Shown: positions 21,922 through 31,003 of the stretch, in pieces
Numbering within the stretch: the stretch's first letter is position 1
Layout of the letters: each line of letters opens with the position of its first letter
NCBI RefSeq assembly: GCF_030689025.1
Contig: NZ_JAUYWA010000029.1
Coordinates: 1 to 40,966, forward strand
DNA from: Oceanobacter sp. 1_MG-2023
Lineage (GTDB): Bacteria; Pseudomonadota; Gammaproteobacteria; Pseudomonadales; Oceanobacteraceae
Direction of reading: 5' to 3'
Length of the DNA stretch: 40,966 nt
Position numbers and translations under genes: made by a program
The notes under the pieces: model-generated
Databases searched by the model: none
Seen by the model: only the letters and a program-made list of their open reading frames with translations
What the model was told of the DNA's origin: nothing

Positions 21922-23670
21922 ATGGTGAAATATATCCTGATCTTGATGCTGGTGGGGGTTATGGCCGGCTGTGGTTCACAGAGCGGCCCGGAATCGACCA
22001 GTGATAGTGATGACAGTTCGGAAACCGATACTGACACTGATGACGACGATGACACTGATGATGAGGACAGTGACAGCGATAATATTGCGCCTGTTGCCAA
22101 TGCTGGCAGCGACCAGTCCAGTTATGAGGGGGCTACGGTTTCCTTGCCTGGCTCGGGTATCGATGAAGACGGCACTGTGGTCTTGTATGAATGGGCTCAA
22201 CTCAGTGGTACTGATGCCGAGATAGTGAACCCGAATTCAGCGAATACGTCAGTGGTGCTGCCGGATTTGACGGTGGCCGAAGACATGATTTTCAGTCTGA
22301 CGGTGACGGATGATGACGGTGCCAGTGATACCGATACCATGACCCTGAGTGTCGCGGTTGAATATGATGAAACGGGCAACCTGGAACCAACGGTAGACGC
22401 TGGCAAGGACCAGGAGGTCAATGTTGGAGAAACCGTTTATCTGGAAGGGGAGGCGTCTGACCAGGACGGTAATATTGTCTCTTATGAGTGGATTCAGTCG
22501 ACCGGAACCGATATTACGCTATCCGATGAAACAGATCCGGAGGCCACTTTTGTGGCCCCTGATGTCACCGAAGACAGTATTGTGACTCTGGTATTGAAAG
22601 TCACCGATGAGCAGGGGGCGGTGTCTTCCGACGAGGTACTGATTACCATATTTCCGGATCTGGCTGCGCCGGATAATCTGGCGGCTGAGTCGGATGAAGA
22701 CGGCATTACCCTGACTTGGGATGAGGTGGATTCGGCGGAGTCCTATAATGTTTATTATGCCCGGGAGACTATTCCGTCGGATGATATCGCCAATTACAGC
22801 AGTTATCTGGGTGGTACGCTGGAGATGGATATTACGACCACCAGCTTTTTGCTGGAGTCGGACAATGATTTATTGACCTATTATTTTCGGGTCACCGCCG
22901 CCCGGGATGATTATGAAAGCAGTGCCAGTGACGAGGTCATTGCATCCACCACGATCGCGGTGACGGTGGGGGCAACCGGAAACCGTAATGATACCGGTCT
23001 GACGACCTGCTATGAAGAATCTGAAGCCGGTACTTCTTGCCCGATTGATGATTTCCCTCAGCAGGATGGCGACGAAGGCCGGGATGCGGATGATGACCTG
23101 GTCAAAACCGGATATGGCGATGCGGGCTTTGATTTTCTGAAAATCGACAGTGAAGGCAACGCTGTTGGAGAAAGTGTCGAGGACTGGCGCTGTGTTTTTG
23201 ATGTCAATACCGGATTGTTGTGGGAATCCAAGCTGGAAGACGAATATGTTGCGCAAAGTGTTGATGAGCGCTTCACCTGGTACAGTACGGATAACAGCCT
23301 GGTGAGTGGCACTCTGGGCGAGGAAGGAGATACCAGTGCGTGTTATATCGACATGAATTGTAATACCCAGAACTATATTGCCTATATAAACGATCTGGAA
23401 TTATGTGGCTATTCCAATTGGCGTTTGCCAACGGTGGATGAGCTGGTGACTATTGTTCATCATGGTGAAACCTCGCCAACGATTGATACTGACCTGTTCC
23501 CTAATACCCGTTATGTATCAAAACAAGGCTACTGGACGTCGGATATCAACTATGACGGCGTCAAGGCCTGGGTGGTTGATTTCTCGGATGGTGATGTCAC
23601 ATTGACGTCGATGGAAAGTTCCTCGGTCGGAATTTATCGATCGATTCGTCTGGTCGTTGGAGAGGAATAG
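21922..23670 (+). CDS. DUF1566 lipoprotein with two PKD/REJ-like domains and FN3-like domain (pair 2, large member)
   Basis: A 582-residue lipoprotein from ATG 21922, preceded by GGAG; an ATG at 21895 would add nine residues. The signal sequence ends in lipobox VMAGC. A low-complexity Ser/Asp/Thr linker follows (about 25-55), then two PKD/REJ domains, each with the 'D.DG.IVSYEW.Q..G' signature, an FN3-like domain ('AESYNVYYARET') and a C-terminal DUF1566 domain ('FPQQDGDEGRDADDDLVKTG', 'DAGFDFLKID', 'TGLLWESK', 'YSNWRLPTVDELVTI'). It matches the gene at 19928 domain for domain plus one extra PKD repeat. The protein is extremely acidic. Probably anchored in the outer membrane with a long stalk; surface exposure is inferred. 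Confidence 0.85.
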   Translation: MVKYILILMLVGVMAGCGSQSGPESTSDSDDSSETDTDTDDDDDTDDEDSDSDNIAPVANAGSDQSSYEGATVSLPGSGIDEDGTVVLYEWAQLSGTDAEIVNPNSANTSVVLPDLTVAEDMIFSLTVTDDDGASDTDTMTLSVAVEYDETGNLEPTVDAGKDQEVNVGETVYLEGEASDQDGNIVSYEWIQSTGTDITLSDETDPEATFVAPDVTEDSIVTLVLKVTDEQGAVSSDEVLITIFPDLAAPDNLAAESDEDGITLTWDEVDSAESYNVYYARETIPSDDIANYSSYLGGTLEMDITTTSFLLESDNDLLTYYFRVTAARDDYESSASDEVIASTTIAVTVGATGNRNDTGLTTCYEESEAGTSCPIDDFPQQDGDEGRDADDDLVKTGYGDAGFDFLKIDSEGNAVGESVEDWRCVFDVNTGLLWESKLEDEYVAQSVDERFTWYSTDNSLVSGTLGEEGDTSACYIDMNCNTQNYIAYINDLELCGYSNWRLPTVDELVTIVHHGETSPTIDTDLFPNTRYVSKQGYWTSDINYDGVKAWVVDFSDGDVTLTSMESSSVGIYRSIRLVVGEE

Positions 23671-23673
23671 CTT

Positions 23674-24201
23674 GTGCGATTAAATATAGGGTGTCTTGCT
23701 ATAGCTGCGCTGTTGTCTTCAGTGGCAGTGGCTGATTCTGATAATGAGTGTCTGTCTTTGGGAGATTTGACGGATAACGATGATGGCACAGTGACCGACG
23801 CCGACGCCGGGTTGATGTGGTCCATGTGTCCTTTGAACATGACCTGGACGGACGGCGATTGTGTTGGTGAGGATGAAGACGAACAGGGTTACCTCAGCTG
23901 GTCATTGGCGTTGAATTACGCCTCCGAGCTGGTTCTGGGGGACTATAGCGACTGGCGTTTGCCTAACATCAATGAACTCAGAACGCTGGTGGAGCGTAAC
24001 TGTTCGAGCTTTGCAATCAATGATGCGGTTATCTGGATCGATACGGACAATTATGTGGTGAAGTACTGGTCATCGACCACCTATGTCTCATCACCGGATA
24101 CGGCCCGGGTGGTTGACTTCCAGAGTGGCGGTGAAGAAGCGGTATCGAAAGGGGAGTATGACTACACCGCGGTCGCTCGTGCGGTGCGGGATATTGATTA
24201 A
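23674..24201 (+). CDS. Exported single-domain DUF1566 protein (pair 2, small member)
   Basis: A 175-residue protein starting at GTG 23674 behind GGAGAGGAA, three bases after the previous stop. The signal peptide is residues 1 to about 20 (RLNIGCLAIAALLSSVAVA). One DUF1566 domain follows: 'DNDDGTVTDADAGLMWSMC', 'MTWTDGDCVG', 'YSDWRLPNINELRTLVERNC', 'KYWSSTTY'. It aligns with the small protein at 21303, including the two Cys flanking the TW-D-G/D segment and the WRLPNINEL core. It is the last gene of the four-gene run and is followed by a bidirectional terminator. Confidence 0.82.
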   Translation: MRLNIGCLAIAALLSSVAVADSDNECLSLGDLTDNDDGTVTDADAGLMWSMCPLNMTWTDGDCVGEDEDEQGYLSWSLALNYASELVLGDYSDWRLPNINELRTLVERNCSSFAINDAVIWIDTDNYVVKYWSSTTYVSSPDTARVVDFQSGGEEAVSKGEYDYTAVARAVRDID

Positions 24202-24255
24202 CCCTGCGCGGTCAGGATTGCTCCGTTACCCTTGAGGGGCCAGTGGGCAAGCAAT

Positions 24256-24293
24256 AAAAAACCCCGATGCTGAAGTCAGTATCGGGGTTTTTT
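24256..24293. terminator. Bidirectional terminator between the DUF1566 genes and acnB
   Basis: AAAAAACCCCGAT pairs with ATCGGGGTTTTTT around a 12-nt loop. A-runs and T-runs on both sides let it stop transcription from either convergent unit. Confidence 0.93.
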
Positions 24294-24318
24294 ATTTGCC
24301 TGTGATTTTTATCGAGTC

Positions 24319-24346
24319 AACAGCACCGGCAAAGGCCGGTGCTGTT
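24319..24346 (-). terminator. Hairpin just after acnB
   Basis: A perfect 12-bp stem (AACAGCACCGGC / GCCGGTGCTGTT) with a 4-nt loop starts 8 nt past the acnB stop. No T-run follows directly, so it probably protects the 3' end, with termination at the next hairpin. Confidence 0.6.
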
Positions 24347-24353
24347 GGCGGGA

Positions 24354-26957
24354 TTACTTGTCAGAAGCGATAACAGCGGTGGCTGCTTTTTTGGTGTACT
24401 CGTCCATCTTGTCGAAGTTCAGGTACTTGTAGATATCAGCCGACATGCTGTTCAGCTTGTTGGCGTATTCCATGTACTCTTCGGTGGTTGGCAGTTTGCC
24501 CAGAATCGCACCAACGGAAGCCAGTTCCGCTGAGGTCAGGTAGACGTTGGCGCCATCACCCAGACGGTTCGGGAAGTTACGGGTAGAGGTAGACAGTACG
24601 GTGGTGCCAGCTTGAACCCGTGCCTGGTTACCCATACACAGAGAACACCCTGGCATTTCAGTACGAACACCGGAAGTACCGTAGATGTTGAAGTAGCCTT
24701 CTTCCATCAACTGGGCTTCATCCATCTTGGTCGGTGGAGACATCCAGAAGCGAGTGGCCAAACCCCCTTTGTGCTGGGACAGCAGTTTACCAGCGGCACG
24801 GAAGTGACCGATGTTGGTCATACAAGAACCAACGAATACTTCGTCGACTTTGACGCCAGCAACGTCAGACAATGTTTTGGCATCATCCGGATCGTTCGGG
24901 CAGCAAACGATAGGCTCTTTGATTTCGTCAAGGTTGATTTCAACGATGTGAGCGTATTCGGCATCTGCGTCTGCGCGCATCAGTTTTGGATCTGCCAGCC
25001 ATGCTTCCATGGCTTGGGCACGACGTTCCAGAGTGCGTGGATCGCCATAACCTTCAGAAATCATCCAGCGCAACATAACGATGTTGGATTTCAGGTATTC
25101 AGCAACGGACTCTTCAGACAGGGTTACAGTACAACCTGCAGCGGAGCGTTCAGCAGAGGCGTCGGACAGCTCAAATGCCTGTTCAACGGTCAGCTGATCC
25201 AGACCTTCGATTTCCAGTACGCGACCAGAGAATTCGTTGATCTTGCCTTTCTTCTCAACCGTCAGGATGCCTTGCTTGATACCGTACAGCGGAATGGCGT
25301 GTACCAGATCACGCAGGGTAATGCCTGGTTGCATGGTGCCGCTGAAACGAACCAGGATGGACTCAGGCATATCCAGAGGCATCACACCGGTTGCTGCGGC
25401 GAAAGCCACCAGACCGGAACCGGCAGGGAAAGAGATACCCATTGGGAAACGGGTGTGTGAGTCACCACCGGTACCAACGGTATCTGGCAGCAACATACGG
25501 TTCAGCCAGGAGTGGATGATACCGTCGCCAGGACGCAGTGAAACGCCACCACGGGTCATGATGAAGTCAGGCAGGCTGTGCTGCATGGCAACGTCAATCG
25601 GTTTTGGATAGGCCGCTGTGTGACAGAAGGATTGCATTACCAGGTCGGCAGAGAAACCAAGACAAGCCAGATCTTTCAGTTCATCACGGGTCATTGGACC
25701 GGTAGTGTCCTGAGAACCGACAGTAGTCATTTTGGGTTCGCAGTAAGTGCCTGGGCGTACACCCTGGCCTTCTTCCAGACCACAGGCTTTACCAACCATT
25801 TTCTGGGCCAGAGAGAAGCCTTTGCCGGAATCGACAGGATCAACTGGCAGACGGAACAGGTCAGTCGCGCCCAAACCCAGTGCTTCGCGTGCTTTGGTAG
25901 TCAGACCACGACCAATGATCAGTGGAATACGGCCACCGGCCTGAACTTCATCCAGAATAACATCTGACTTGAATTTGAATTCAGAGATGACTTCTCCGGC
26001 TTCGTTCAGGATTTTGCCTTCGTATGGACGGATATCAATCACGTCGCCCATGTTCATATTGTCAACAGGTGCTTCGAAGACCAGCGCGCCGGCATCTTCC
26101 ATGGTGTTGAAGAAGATAGGTGCTACTTTGGAACCGATACACACACCACCACCGCGTTTGTTGGGAACGCCAGGCAGGTCATCACCAAAGAACCACAGTA
26201 CGGAGTTGGTGGCGGATTTACGGGAAGAACCAGTACCCACAACGTCACCAACAAAAGCAACTGGCAGGCCTTTGGCCTTGATTTCCTCGATTTGGCTCAT
26301 TGGGCCGGTGACGCCGTGTTCTTCAGGTGTCAAACCGTCGCGAGTCATTTTATAGGCTGCGCGCGCATGCAGAGGAATATCAGGGCGGGACCATGCATCT
26401 GGAGCTGGAGACAGGTCATCGGTGTTGGTTTCGCCAGTGACCTTGAATACGGTCATCTTGATGCTTTCGGCGACTTTATCTTTTTGGGTGAACCATTCGG
26501 CGTTGGCCCAGGATTCCATAATGGATTTGGCAACGGCGTTGCCAGCGTCCATTTTGTCTTTGACGTCGTTAAAGGCATCAAACATCAGCAGGGTGGATTT
26601 CAGCTCTTTTCCGGCCAGTTCAGCCAGGTCAGCGTCGTCCAGCAGTTCCACCAGAGTGGCGATGTTGTAACCGCCTTGCATCATGCCAAGTAATTGGACG
26701 GCCTTCTCTTTGGAAACCAGAGGAGAGGTCGCATCACCTTTGGCAATGGCGCTCAGGAAACCGGCTTTAACATAAGCGGCTTCATCAACACCGGGTGGAA
26801 TGCGGTTTTCCAGCAGATCAACCAGAGTTTCTTCTTCGCCAGCAGGTGGCGATTTCAGCAGGTCGACCAGAGCGGCGGTCTGTTCAGCATCCAGCGCTTT
26901 GGGTGGGATGCCTTGCTCTGCTCTCTCAGCAACGTGAGCACGATAAGCTTCTAACAC
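24354..26957 (-). CDS. acnB: Aconitate hydratase B
   Basis: An 867-residue TCA-cycle enzyme that isomerises citrate to isocitrate via cis-aconitate. The N-terminal HEAT-like domain has 'PPAGEEETLVDLLENRIPPGVDEAAYVKAGFL' in two adjoining parts; the swivel domain follows (about 165-370), then the three catalytic domains. [4Fe-4S] ligands lie in 'SCMTNIGHFRAAG' and 'GCSLCMGNQAR' (C-x2-C). The start is GTG 26957, since the protein then begins LEAYRAHVAERAEQGIPPK, matching E. coli AcnB, and GAGGA precedes it. The open frame runs 29 codons further upstream without family similarity. AcnB in its cluster-free state can bind mRNA in other bacteria. Confidence 0.96.
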   Translation of the reverse strand: MLEAYRAHVAERAEQGIPPKALDAEQTAALVDLLKSPPAGEEETLVDLLENRIPPGVDEAAYVKAGFLSAIAKGDATSPLVSKEKAVQLLGMMQGGYNIATLVELLDDADLAELAGKELKSTLLMFDAFNDVKDKMDAGNAVAKSIMESWANAEWFTQKDKVAESIKMTVFKVTGETNTDDLSPAPDAWSRPDIPLHARAAYKMTRDGLTPEEHGVTGPMSQIEEIKAKGLPVAFVGDVVGTGSSRKSATNSVLWFFGDDLPGVPNKRGGGVCIGSKVAPIFFNTMEDAGALVFEAPVDNMNMGDVIDIRPYEGKILNEAGEVISEFKFKSDVILDEVQAGGRIPLIIGRGLTTKAREALGLGATDLFRLPVDPVDSGKGFSLAQKMVGKACGLEEGQGVRPGTYCEPKMTTVGSQDTTGPMTRDELKDLACLGFSADLVMQSFCHTAAYPKPIDVAMQHSLPDFIMTRGGVSLRPGDGIIHSWLNRMLLPDTVGTGGDSHTRFPMGISFPAGSGLVAFAAATGVMPLDMPESILVRFSGTMQPGITLRDLVHAIPLYGIKQGILTVEKKGKINEFSGRVLEIEGLDQLTVEQAFELSDASAERSAAGCTVTLSEESVAEYLKSNIVMLRWMISEGYGDPRTLERRAQAMEAWLADPKLMRADADAEYAHIVEINLDEIKEPIVCCPNDPDDAKTLSDVAGVKVDEVFVGSCMTNIGHFRAAGKLLSQHKGGLATRFWMSPPTKMDEAQLMEEGYFNIYGTSGVRTEMPGCSLCMGNQARVQAGTTVLSTSTRNFPNRLGDGANVYLTSAELASVGAILGKLPTTEEYMEYANKLNSMSADIYKYLNFDKMDEYTKKAATAVIASDK

Positions 26958-27301
26958 GGTGTTTTCCTCATCTCTATGAATCTTCAGATTCACCCGGGTT
27001 CCCCTTGTGAGGGTGCCGGCAACCTTCAGATTGTGTTGTTCCATTGGGAATTCAGGGGCGGCAGTATACTCGATTACAGCCTTTCGGTTAAGGAATCCAA
27101 TAGTCGTAATTGCTTTTGATGTCAGGGTTCTTACCGATAACGATTATTCACCGGGGAAATGGGCTGCGCCGGGATGATTGTTATTCGCAATACACTCCGG
27201 TGAGACTGCCAGCTTGTTCTTTGGTCGGACCCGGTGACCATTGTAATGACGGGTGTGGCTTGACAGAATGTTTGTCTGTACCTCAATTGGATAATACCCT
27301 T
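26958..27301. other. Divergent acnB-pdxB intergenic region
   Basis: It carries the acnB promoter at 27063-27091 and the pdxB leader. Frames extend into it from both genes, but the translated parts do not resemble either family. No riboswitch or strong hairpin was seen. Confidence 0.5.
27063..27091 (-). promoter_or_regulatory. Sigma-70 promoter of acnB
   Basis: On the minus strand TTAACC is followed after exactly 17 bp by TATACT. The predicted start near 27056 gives a leader of about 100 nt before the GTG. Confidence 0.55.
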
Positions 27302-28444
27302 GTGCGAATAGCCGCTGACGAAAACATCCCTCTTGTCGATTCTTTTTTTTCTGAATTTGGTGAGATTCGGCGCCTTGATGGCCGCAACCTGACATCAGAC
27401 CAATTACTGGATATCGATATTTTGCTGGTACGGTCGGTGACCCGGGTCAACAAAGCCTTGTTGGCAGGGACTTCGGTCAAATTTGTTGGTACCGCCACCA
27501 TTGGTACAGATCATGTTGATCTTGATTATTTACAGCAGGAAAACATCGGTTTTGCCAGTGCGCCTGGCTGTAATGCACAAGCGGTAGTGGATTATGTCTT
27601 GAGTGCTATCAGTGTGCTGGTGGATGTGCGTGGCATCGTCTTTGCCGATCTTTCAGTGGGCATTATTGGTGTTGGTAATGTTGGCTTGTGCCTGCGCCGA
27701 CGACTTGAGGAAATGGGTGTCACCGTGGTTGCAACCGATCCATTCAAGGAGGCAGCCGACGTCGGGCCACTGTCGTCACTGGAGGAAGTATTGCAGGCTG
27801 ACATTGTCAGCTTGCATACGCCGTTGGTCCGCGATGGCGAATTTCCTACTTATCACCTGATTGGGGCTGAACAGCTGGATCAGATGAAGCCGGATGCCTG
27901 TCTGATCAACAGTAGTCGGGGGGCAGTAGTTAACAATACGGAACTATTGGCACACCTCCGGGCGCATGGTGATTTTGAAGCGATTCTGGATGTGTGGGAA
28001 AAAGAGCCCGATCTGGATATTGCCTTGATGCATCGGTGCATGTTGGCGACACCGCATATTGCTGGTTATTCCCTGGATGGAAAAATGCGTGGTACGGAAA
28101 TGATCTATCAGGCTGTATGTGATTTTCTCGGGTTGCCAATACGGCGCAAGCTGGCACAGTTTTTACCAGAACCGGGTATTCGGCGCGTCAATTTTTCTGA
28201 TCAGGTGCCGTTAAACCAGGCGTTACGGACTGCCATTCGTGCATCCTATGAAATACGGGTTGACGACGGCAAAATGCGCTCGGCCATGTCGCGGGCGGAG
28301 AATGTAAAGCAGACGTTTGATCGCTTGCGCCGGGATTATCCGTTGCGTCGTGATATACCTACCATGAAGGTTGGCGTGCCAGCCAAGTGTGTTGATTTGC
28401 AGCAACTGCTGGCATCAGCCGGGTTTGCCGTCCGGACCAAATAA
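27302..28444 (+). CDS. pdxB: Erythronate-4-phosphate dehydrogenase
   Basis: A 380-residue NAD-dependent D-2-hydroxyacid dehydrogenase in pyridoxal phosphate synthesis. The start 'RIAADENIPLVDSFFSEFGE' aligns with E. coli PdxB, so I use GTG 27302; TTG 27299 is an alternative and the upstream open frame from 27110 is discarded. The nucleotide-binding motif is GIIGVGNVGLCLRRRL. The active site has Arg in 'NSSRGAVV', an acidic residue in 'DVWEKEPD' and His in 'TPHIAGYSLDGKMRG'. The C-terminal dimerisation domain is present, so the length is complete. It is divergent from acnB. No convincing ribosome site is visible (only GGA about 10 nt upstream), suggesting modest expression. Confidence 0.94.
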   Translation: MRIAADENIPLVDSFFSEFGEIRRLDGRNLTSDQLLDIDILLVRSVTRVNKALLAGTSVKFVGTATIGTDHVDLDYLQQENIGFASAPGCNAQAVVDYVLSAISVLVDVRGIVFADLSVGIIGVGNVGLCLRRRLEEMGVTVVATDPFKEAADVGPLSSLEEVLQADIVSLHTPLVRDGEFPTYHLIGAEQLDQMKPDACLINSSRGAVVNNTELLAHLRAHGDFEAILDVWEKEPDLDIALMHRCMLATPHIAGYSLDGKMRGTEMIYQAVCDFLGLPIRRKLAQFLPEPGIRRVNFSDQVPLNQALRTAIRASYEIRVDDGKMRSAMSRAENVKQTFDRLRRDYPLRRDIPTMKVGVPAKCVDLQQLLASAGFAVRTK

Positions 28445-28468
28445 CACCACAGGGTGGCTATTGCTGGA

Positions 28469-28891
28469 TCAGGGAGTGATCAGGTTGGTCTGAATGATCT
28501 GGCTGATCCAGGTCGTGTCATTCTGCAAGCGAGCAAATTCCAATACTTGTATCACCGGTGTTGGTGTTTCTGCTGTTGTATTGTCAGCGCTTGGAGAGGT
28601 GCTTTTGGATGGGGACAGCAGTCGCATCAGCGCCTTGCTGGTCAAGACAAAGTCATCGATGGATTCTTGCCGATCCTGGCCGCTGAAACGTATGTAGCCT
28701 TCCTCTTTTAACCAGCTCAAAGTGCCCATGGCCGACAGATGGCGATTGCTGTGCAGGCCAAAATCGTCCATCTGGTCCGGCCCGGAAATATCCTCAACAA
28801 AGAGGGTATGGGGCCGGGGGAAATGCTTGAAGCCTATCAGCAGGATGGTTGCGCAGTCCTTGAAAAAATCGTCGATATGAACGTCAAGCAT
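28469..28891 (-). CDS. Small conserved-looking protein downstream of alaA
   Basis: A 140-residue cytosolic protein that I cannot assign to a named family. The N-terminal half (IDDFFKDCATILLIGFKHFP) is followed by a winged-helix-like segment: 'HLSAMGTLSWLKEEGYIRF' could be recognition helix and wing, and 'IDDFVLTSKALMRLL' a closing helix. The last 40 residues are Ser/Thr/Pro-rich, then 'VIQVLEFARLQNDTTWISQII'. The ATG at 28891 has TTGGAA eight bases upstream; a TTG at 28903 is possible. It begins about 30 nt after the alaA stop on the same strand and probably shares its transcript. No signal peptide or membrane segment. Confidence 0.65.
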   Translation of the reverse strand: MLDVHIDDFFKDCATILLIGFKHFPRPHTLFVEDISGPDQMDDFGLHSNRHLSAMGTLSWLKEEGYIRFSGQDRQESIDDFVLTSKALMRLLSPSKSTSPSADNTTAETPTPVIQVLEFARLQNDTTWISQIIQTNLITP

Positions 28892-28920
28892 GGCCGATTC
28901 CAATGGGTCAAATAATGATT

Positions 28921-30138
28921 TCAGACAGGGGTATAACCCCGGAAAAATTGATCAATCCGGCTCATTGCCAGTGACAGATCCTCTGGTCTTGGTAAAAATA
29001 CCACACGAAAATGATCGGGCGACTTCCAGTTAAAGGCAGTGCCATGCACGACCAGGATTTTTTGCTGTTCCAGCAAGTCCAGCACCATGCGCTCATCATC
29101 CAGAATGTTGAATCTATCCTTATCTACTTTGGGAAAGCAATACAAGGCTCCTTTGGGTTTGACGCAGCTGACCCCGGGAATATTATTGAGCGTTTCCCAG
29201 GCAATGTCCCGTTGTTGGCAAATCCGGCCGCCCTTTGCTACGAGGTCGTCGATACTTTGATAACCTCCCAGCGCAGTCTGGATTGCGTACATGGCAGGTA
29301 CATTGGCGCATAGCCTCATTGAAGCCAGCATTTCCAAGCCTTCGATATAATCTCTGGCTTTGTGTCTGGCACCACTGATAATCATCCAGCCGGAACGAAA
29401 ACCCGCCAGGCGGTAGTTTTTGGATAAACCGTTAAACGTGATAATCAACAAGTCATCCGCCAGGGAGGCTGTTGACGTGTGAGTGACGCCATCGAAAAGG
29501 ATTTTGTCGTAGATTTCATCTGAAAATACGATCAGCCCATGCTCTCTGGCGATCTCCAGCATACCCAGCAGCAACTCGGTCGGGTACACCGCCCCCGTTG
29601 GATTGTTGGGGTTGATCAGCACCATGGCGCGGGTACGGTCTGTGATTTTGGCACGTATGTCGTCGAGATCGGGATACCACTCCGATTGCTCGTCACAGAT
29701 GTAATGGACGGCCCGTCCTCCGGCGAGGGCAACTGCACCCGTCCATAACGGGTAATCCGGAGCGGGAACCAGCACTTCATCACCGTTGTTCAACAAGCCT
29801 TGCATTGAGGCGACAATCAGCTCACTGACGCCATTACCAACGATAATGTCTTCCAAACCAACGTTAGCAATGTTTTTCTGCTGGGCGTATTGCATGATGG
29901 CTTTGCGAGCAGAAAAAAGTCCCTTGGAGTCGGCGTAACCCTCGGAATCAGGCAGGTTATGAATAACATCCTGGATGATTTCTTCGGGGGCATCGAGACC
30001 AAACGGTTTAGGGTTGCCTATATTTAACTTGAGGATGCGGTGACCTTCTTCTTCCATCCGTTTGGCGGCCTGAAGAACCGGGCCTCTGAGGTCGTAAAAA
30101 ACATTGGCTAGCTTGTTGGACTTGCGAACTTCCTGCAT
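28921..30138 (-). CDS. alaA: Glutamate-pyruvate aminotransferase AlaA
   Basis: A 405-residue class I PLP aminotransferase that makes alanine from pyruvate with glutamate. It is close to E. coli AlaA (YfbQ): 'YDLRGPVLQAAKRMEEEGH', 'KLNIGNPKPFGLDAPEEI', 'GNGVSELIVASMQGLLN' and 'VLINPNNPTGAVYPTELL' are all diagnostic. The PLP lysine is in 'FNGLSKNYRLAGFRSGW', with the downstream Arg of the phosphate site. The length is normal. The ATG at 30138 has a weak purine-rich leader. The gene is divergent from msrB with a 272-nt gap, and co-directional with the small protein downstream. Confidence 0.95.
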   Translation of the reverse strand: MQEVRKSNKLANVFYDLRGPVLQAAKRMEEEGHRILKLNIGNPKPFGLDAPEEIIQDVIHNLPDSEGYADSKGLFSARKAIMQYAQQKNIANVGLEDIIVGNGVSELIVASMQGLLNNGDEVLVPAPDYPLWTGAVALAGGRAVHYICDEQSEWYPDLDDIRAKITDRTRAMVLINPNNPTGAVYPTELLLGMLEIAREHGLIVFSDEIYDKILFDGVTHTSTASLADDLLIITFNGLSKNYRLAGFRSGWMIISGARHKARDYIEGLEMLASMRLCANVPAMYAIQTALGGYQSIDDLVAKGGRICQQRDIAWETLNNIPGVSCVKPKGALYCFPKVDKDRFNILDDERMVLDLLEQQKILVVHGTAFNWKSPDHFRVVFLPRPEDLSLAMSRIDQFFRGYTPV

Positions 30139-30410
30139 TAAAGGGGGCCTGTGTATGAATCGGGTTCTGTAGGTGTATAGAAGCTACAGTGCAACCGAAT
30201 AAAAAGTAGGGAATCAGCCGATGTCGTCGTGTAACGCCTGATCGGCAGGGCAGAAATGATACTCCCGAGATCGTAAAGCTTAAAGTCCCTGAGAGGGGAT
30301 GGTTGCTGTAATGGCAATGGATCGACCAGAAATCTGGAAGGATGATATTGTCTGCCGGAAAGGTAAGGTTTGATGTCACCTGTGGCGTAACAAGTAAGAG
30401 GAAATGAGCG

Positions 30411-30851
30411 ATGACCAGCAAGACCGATAACACCCAAAAAGAGCGAAGCGGCCGCAGAGTAGAGCGCAGCGCAGAGGAATGGCGAGCTTTACTTGATCCT
30501 CATACCTACTTTGTCACTCGGGAAGCTGGAACCGAGCGGCCTTTTACTGGCCAGTACTATAAAACAGAAGACCTGGGGGTGTACTGTTGCACTTGTTGTG
30601 GTGAGCCGTTATTTGTGTCCGATACCAAGTTCGATGCCGGGTGCGGCTGGCCCAGCTTTTATCAGGAGCTGGACGGTGCTGTGGACAAGCGTACCGACCG
30701 ATCTCATGGTATGGTGCGAACGGAAGTGCTTTGTGCAACCTGTGATGCACATCTCGGGCATGTGTTTGATGATGGCCCAGCCCCCACCGGACTGAGGTTC
30801 TGTATAAACTCAGCTTCTCTTGTATTCCATACTGTGAATCAGGCTACCTAA
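30411..30851 (+). CDS. msrB: Peptide-methionine (R)-S-oxide reductase MsrB
   Basis: A 146-residue enzyme that reduces methionine-R-sulfoxide in oxidised proteins. Zinc is held by two CxxC pairs, in 'CTCCGEPLF' and '[10 protein letters not shown]'. The catalytic Cys is in '[10 protein letters not shown]', and '[11 protein letters not shown]' carries the second Cys (about residue 82). The substrate-site '[16 protein letters not shown]' is intact. It lacks a signal peptide, so it is cytosolic. The ribosome site AGAGGAAA lies before the ATG. It is the last GC-richer gene before the AT-rich polysaccharide cluster, which starts 152 nt later. Confidence 0.96.
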   Translation: MTSKTDNTQKERSGRRVERSAEEWRALLDPHTYFVTREAGTERPFTGQYYKTEDLGVYCCTCCGEPLFVSDTKFDAGCGWPSFYQELDGAVDKRTDRSHGMVRTEVLCATCDAHLGHVFDDGPAPTGLRFCINSASLVFHTVNQAT

Positions 30852-30870
30852 TTGTAGTAATTGATATTAC

Positions 30871-30905
30871 TTGACACTTTTTGGCAGGAAATTTTTGTGT
30901 ATACT
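30871..30905 (+). promoter_or_regulatory. Possible promoter of the polysaccharide cluster
   Basis: TTGACA (30871-30876) and TATACT (30900-30905) are each good boxes, but they are 23 bp apart, too far for sigma-70 alone. Either one is used with a poorer partner or an activator bends the DNA. No ops/JUMPstart element (GGCGGTAG) is visible in the leader. Confidence 0.3.
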
Positions 30906-31003
30906 CAGCGACAATTATTTTCAAAGCGGATACTGATTATGGTTTGTAAATTGAAAGAATTTGTGCTTTGAAACCTGCTTGATGCCAAGAGATCCAATAA
31001 AGG

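Noticed and set aside
24612..25460. Long plus-strand frame of 282 residues over acnB
   Set aside because: It is antisense to AcnB, whose reading is unambiguous.
30852..31003. Search for an ops/JUMPstart element in the capsule leader
   Set aside because: No GGCGGTAG or close variant is present, so RfaH-type control is not supported.
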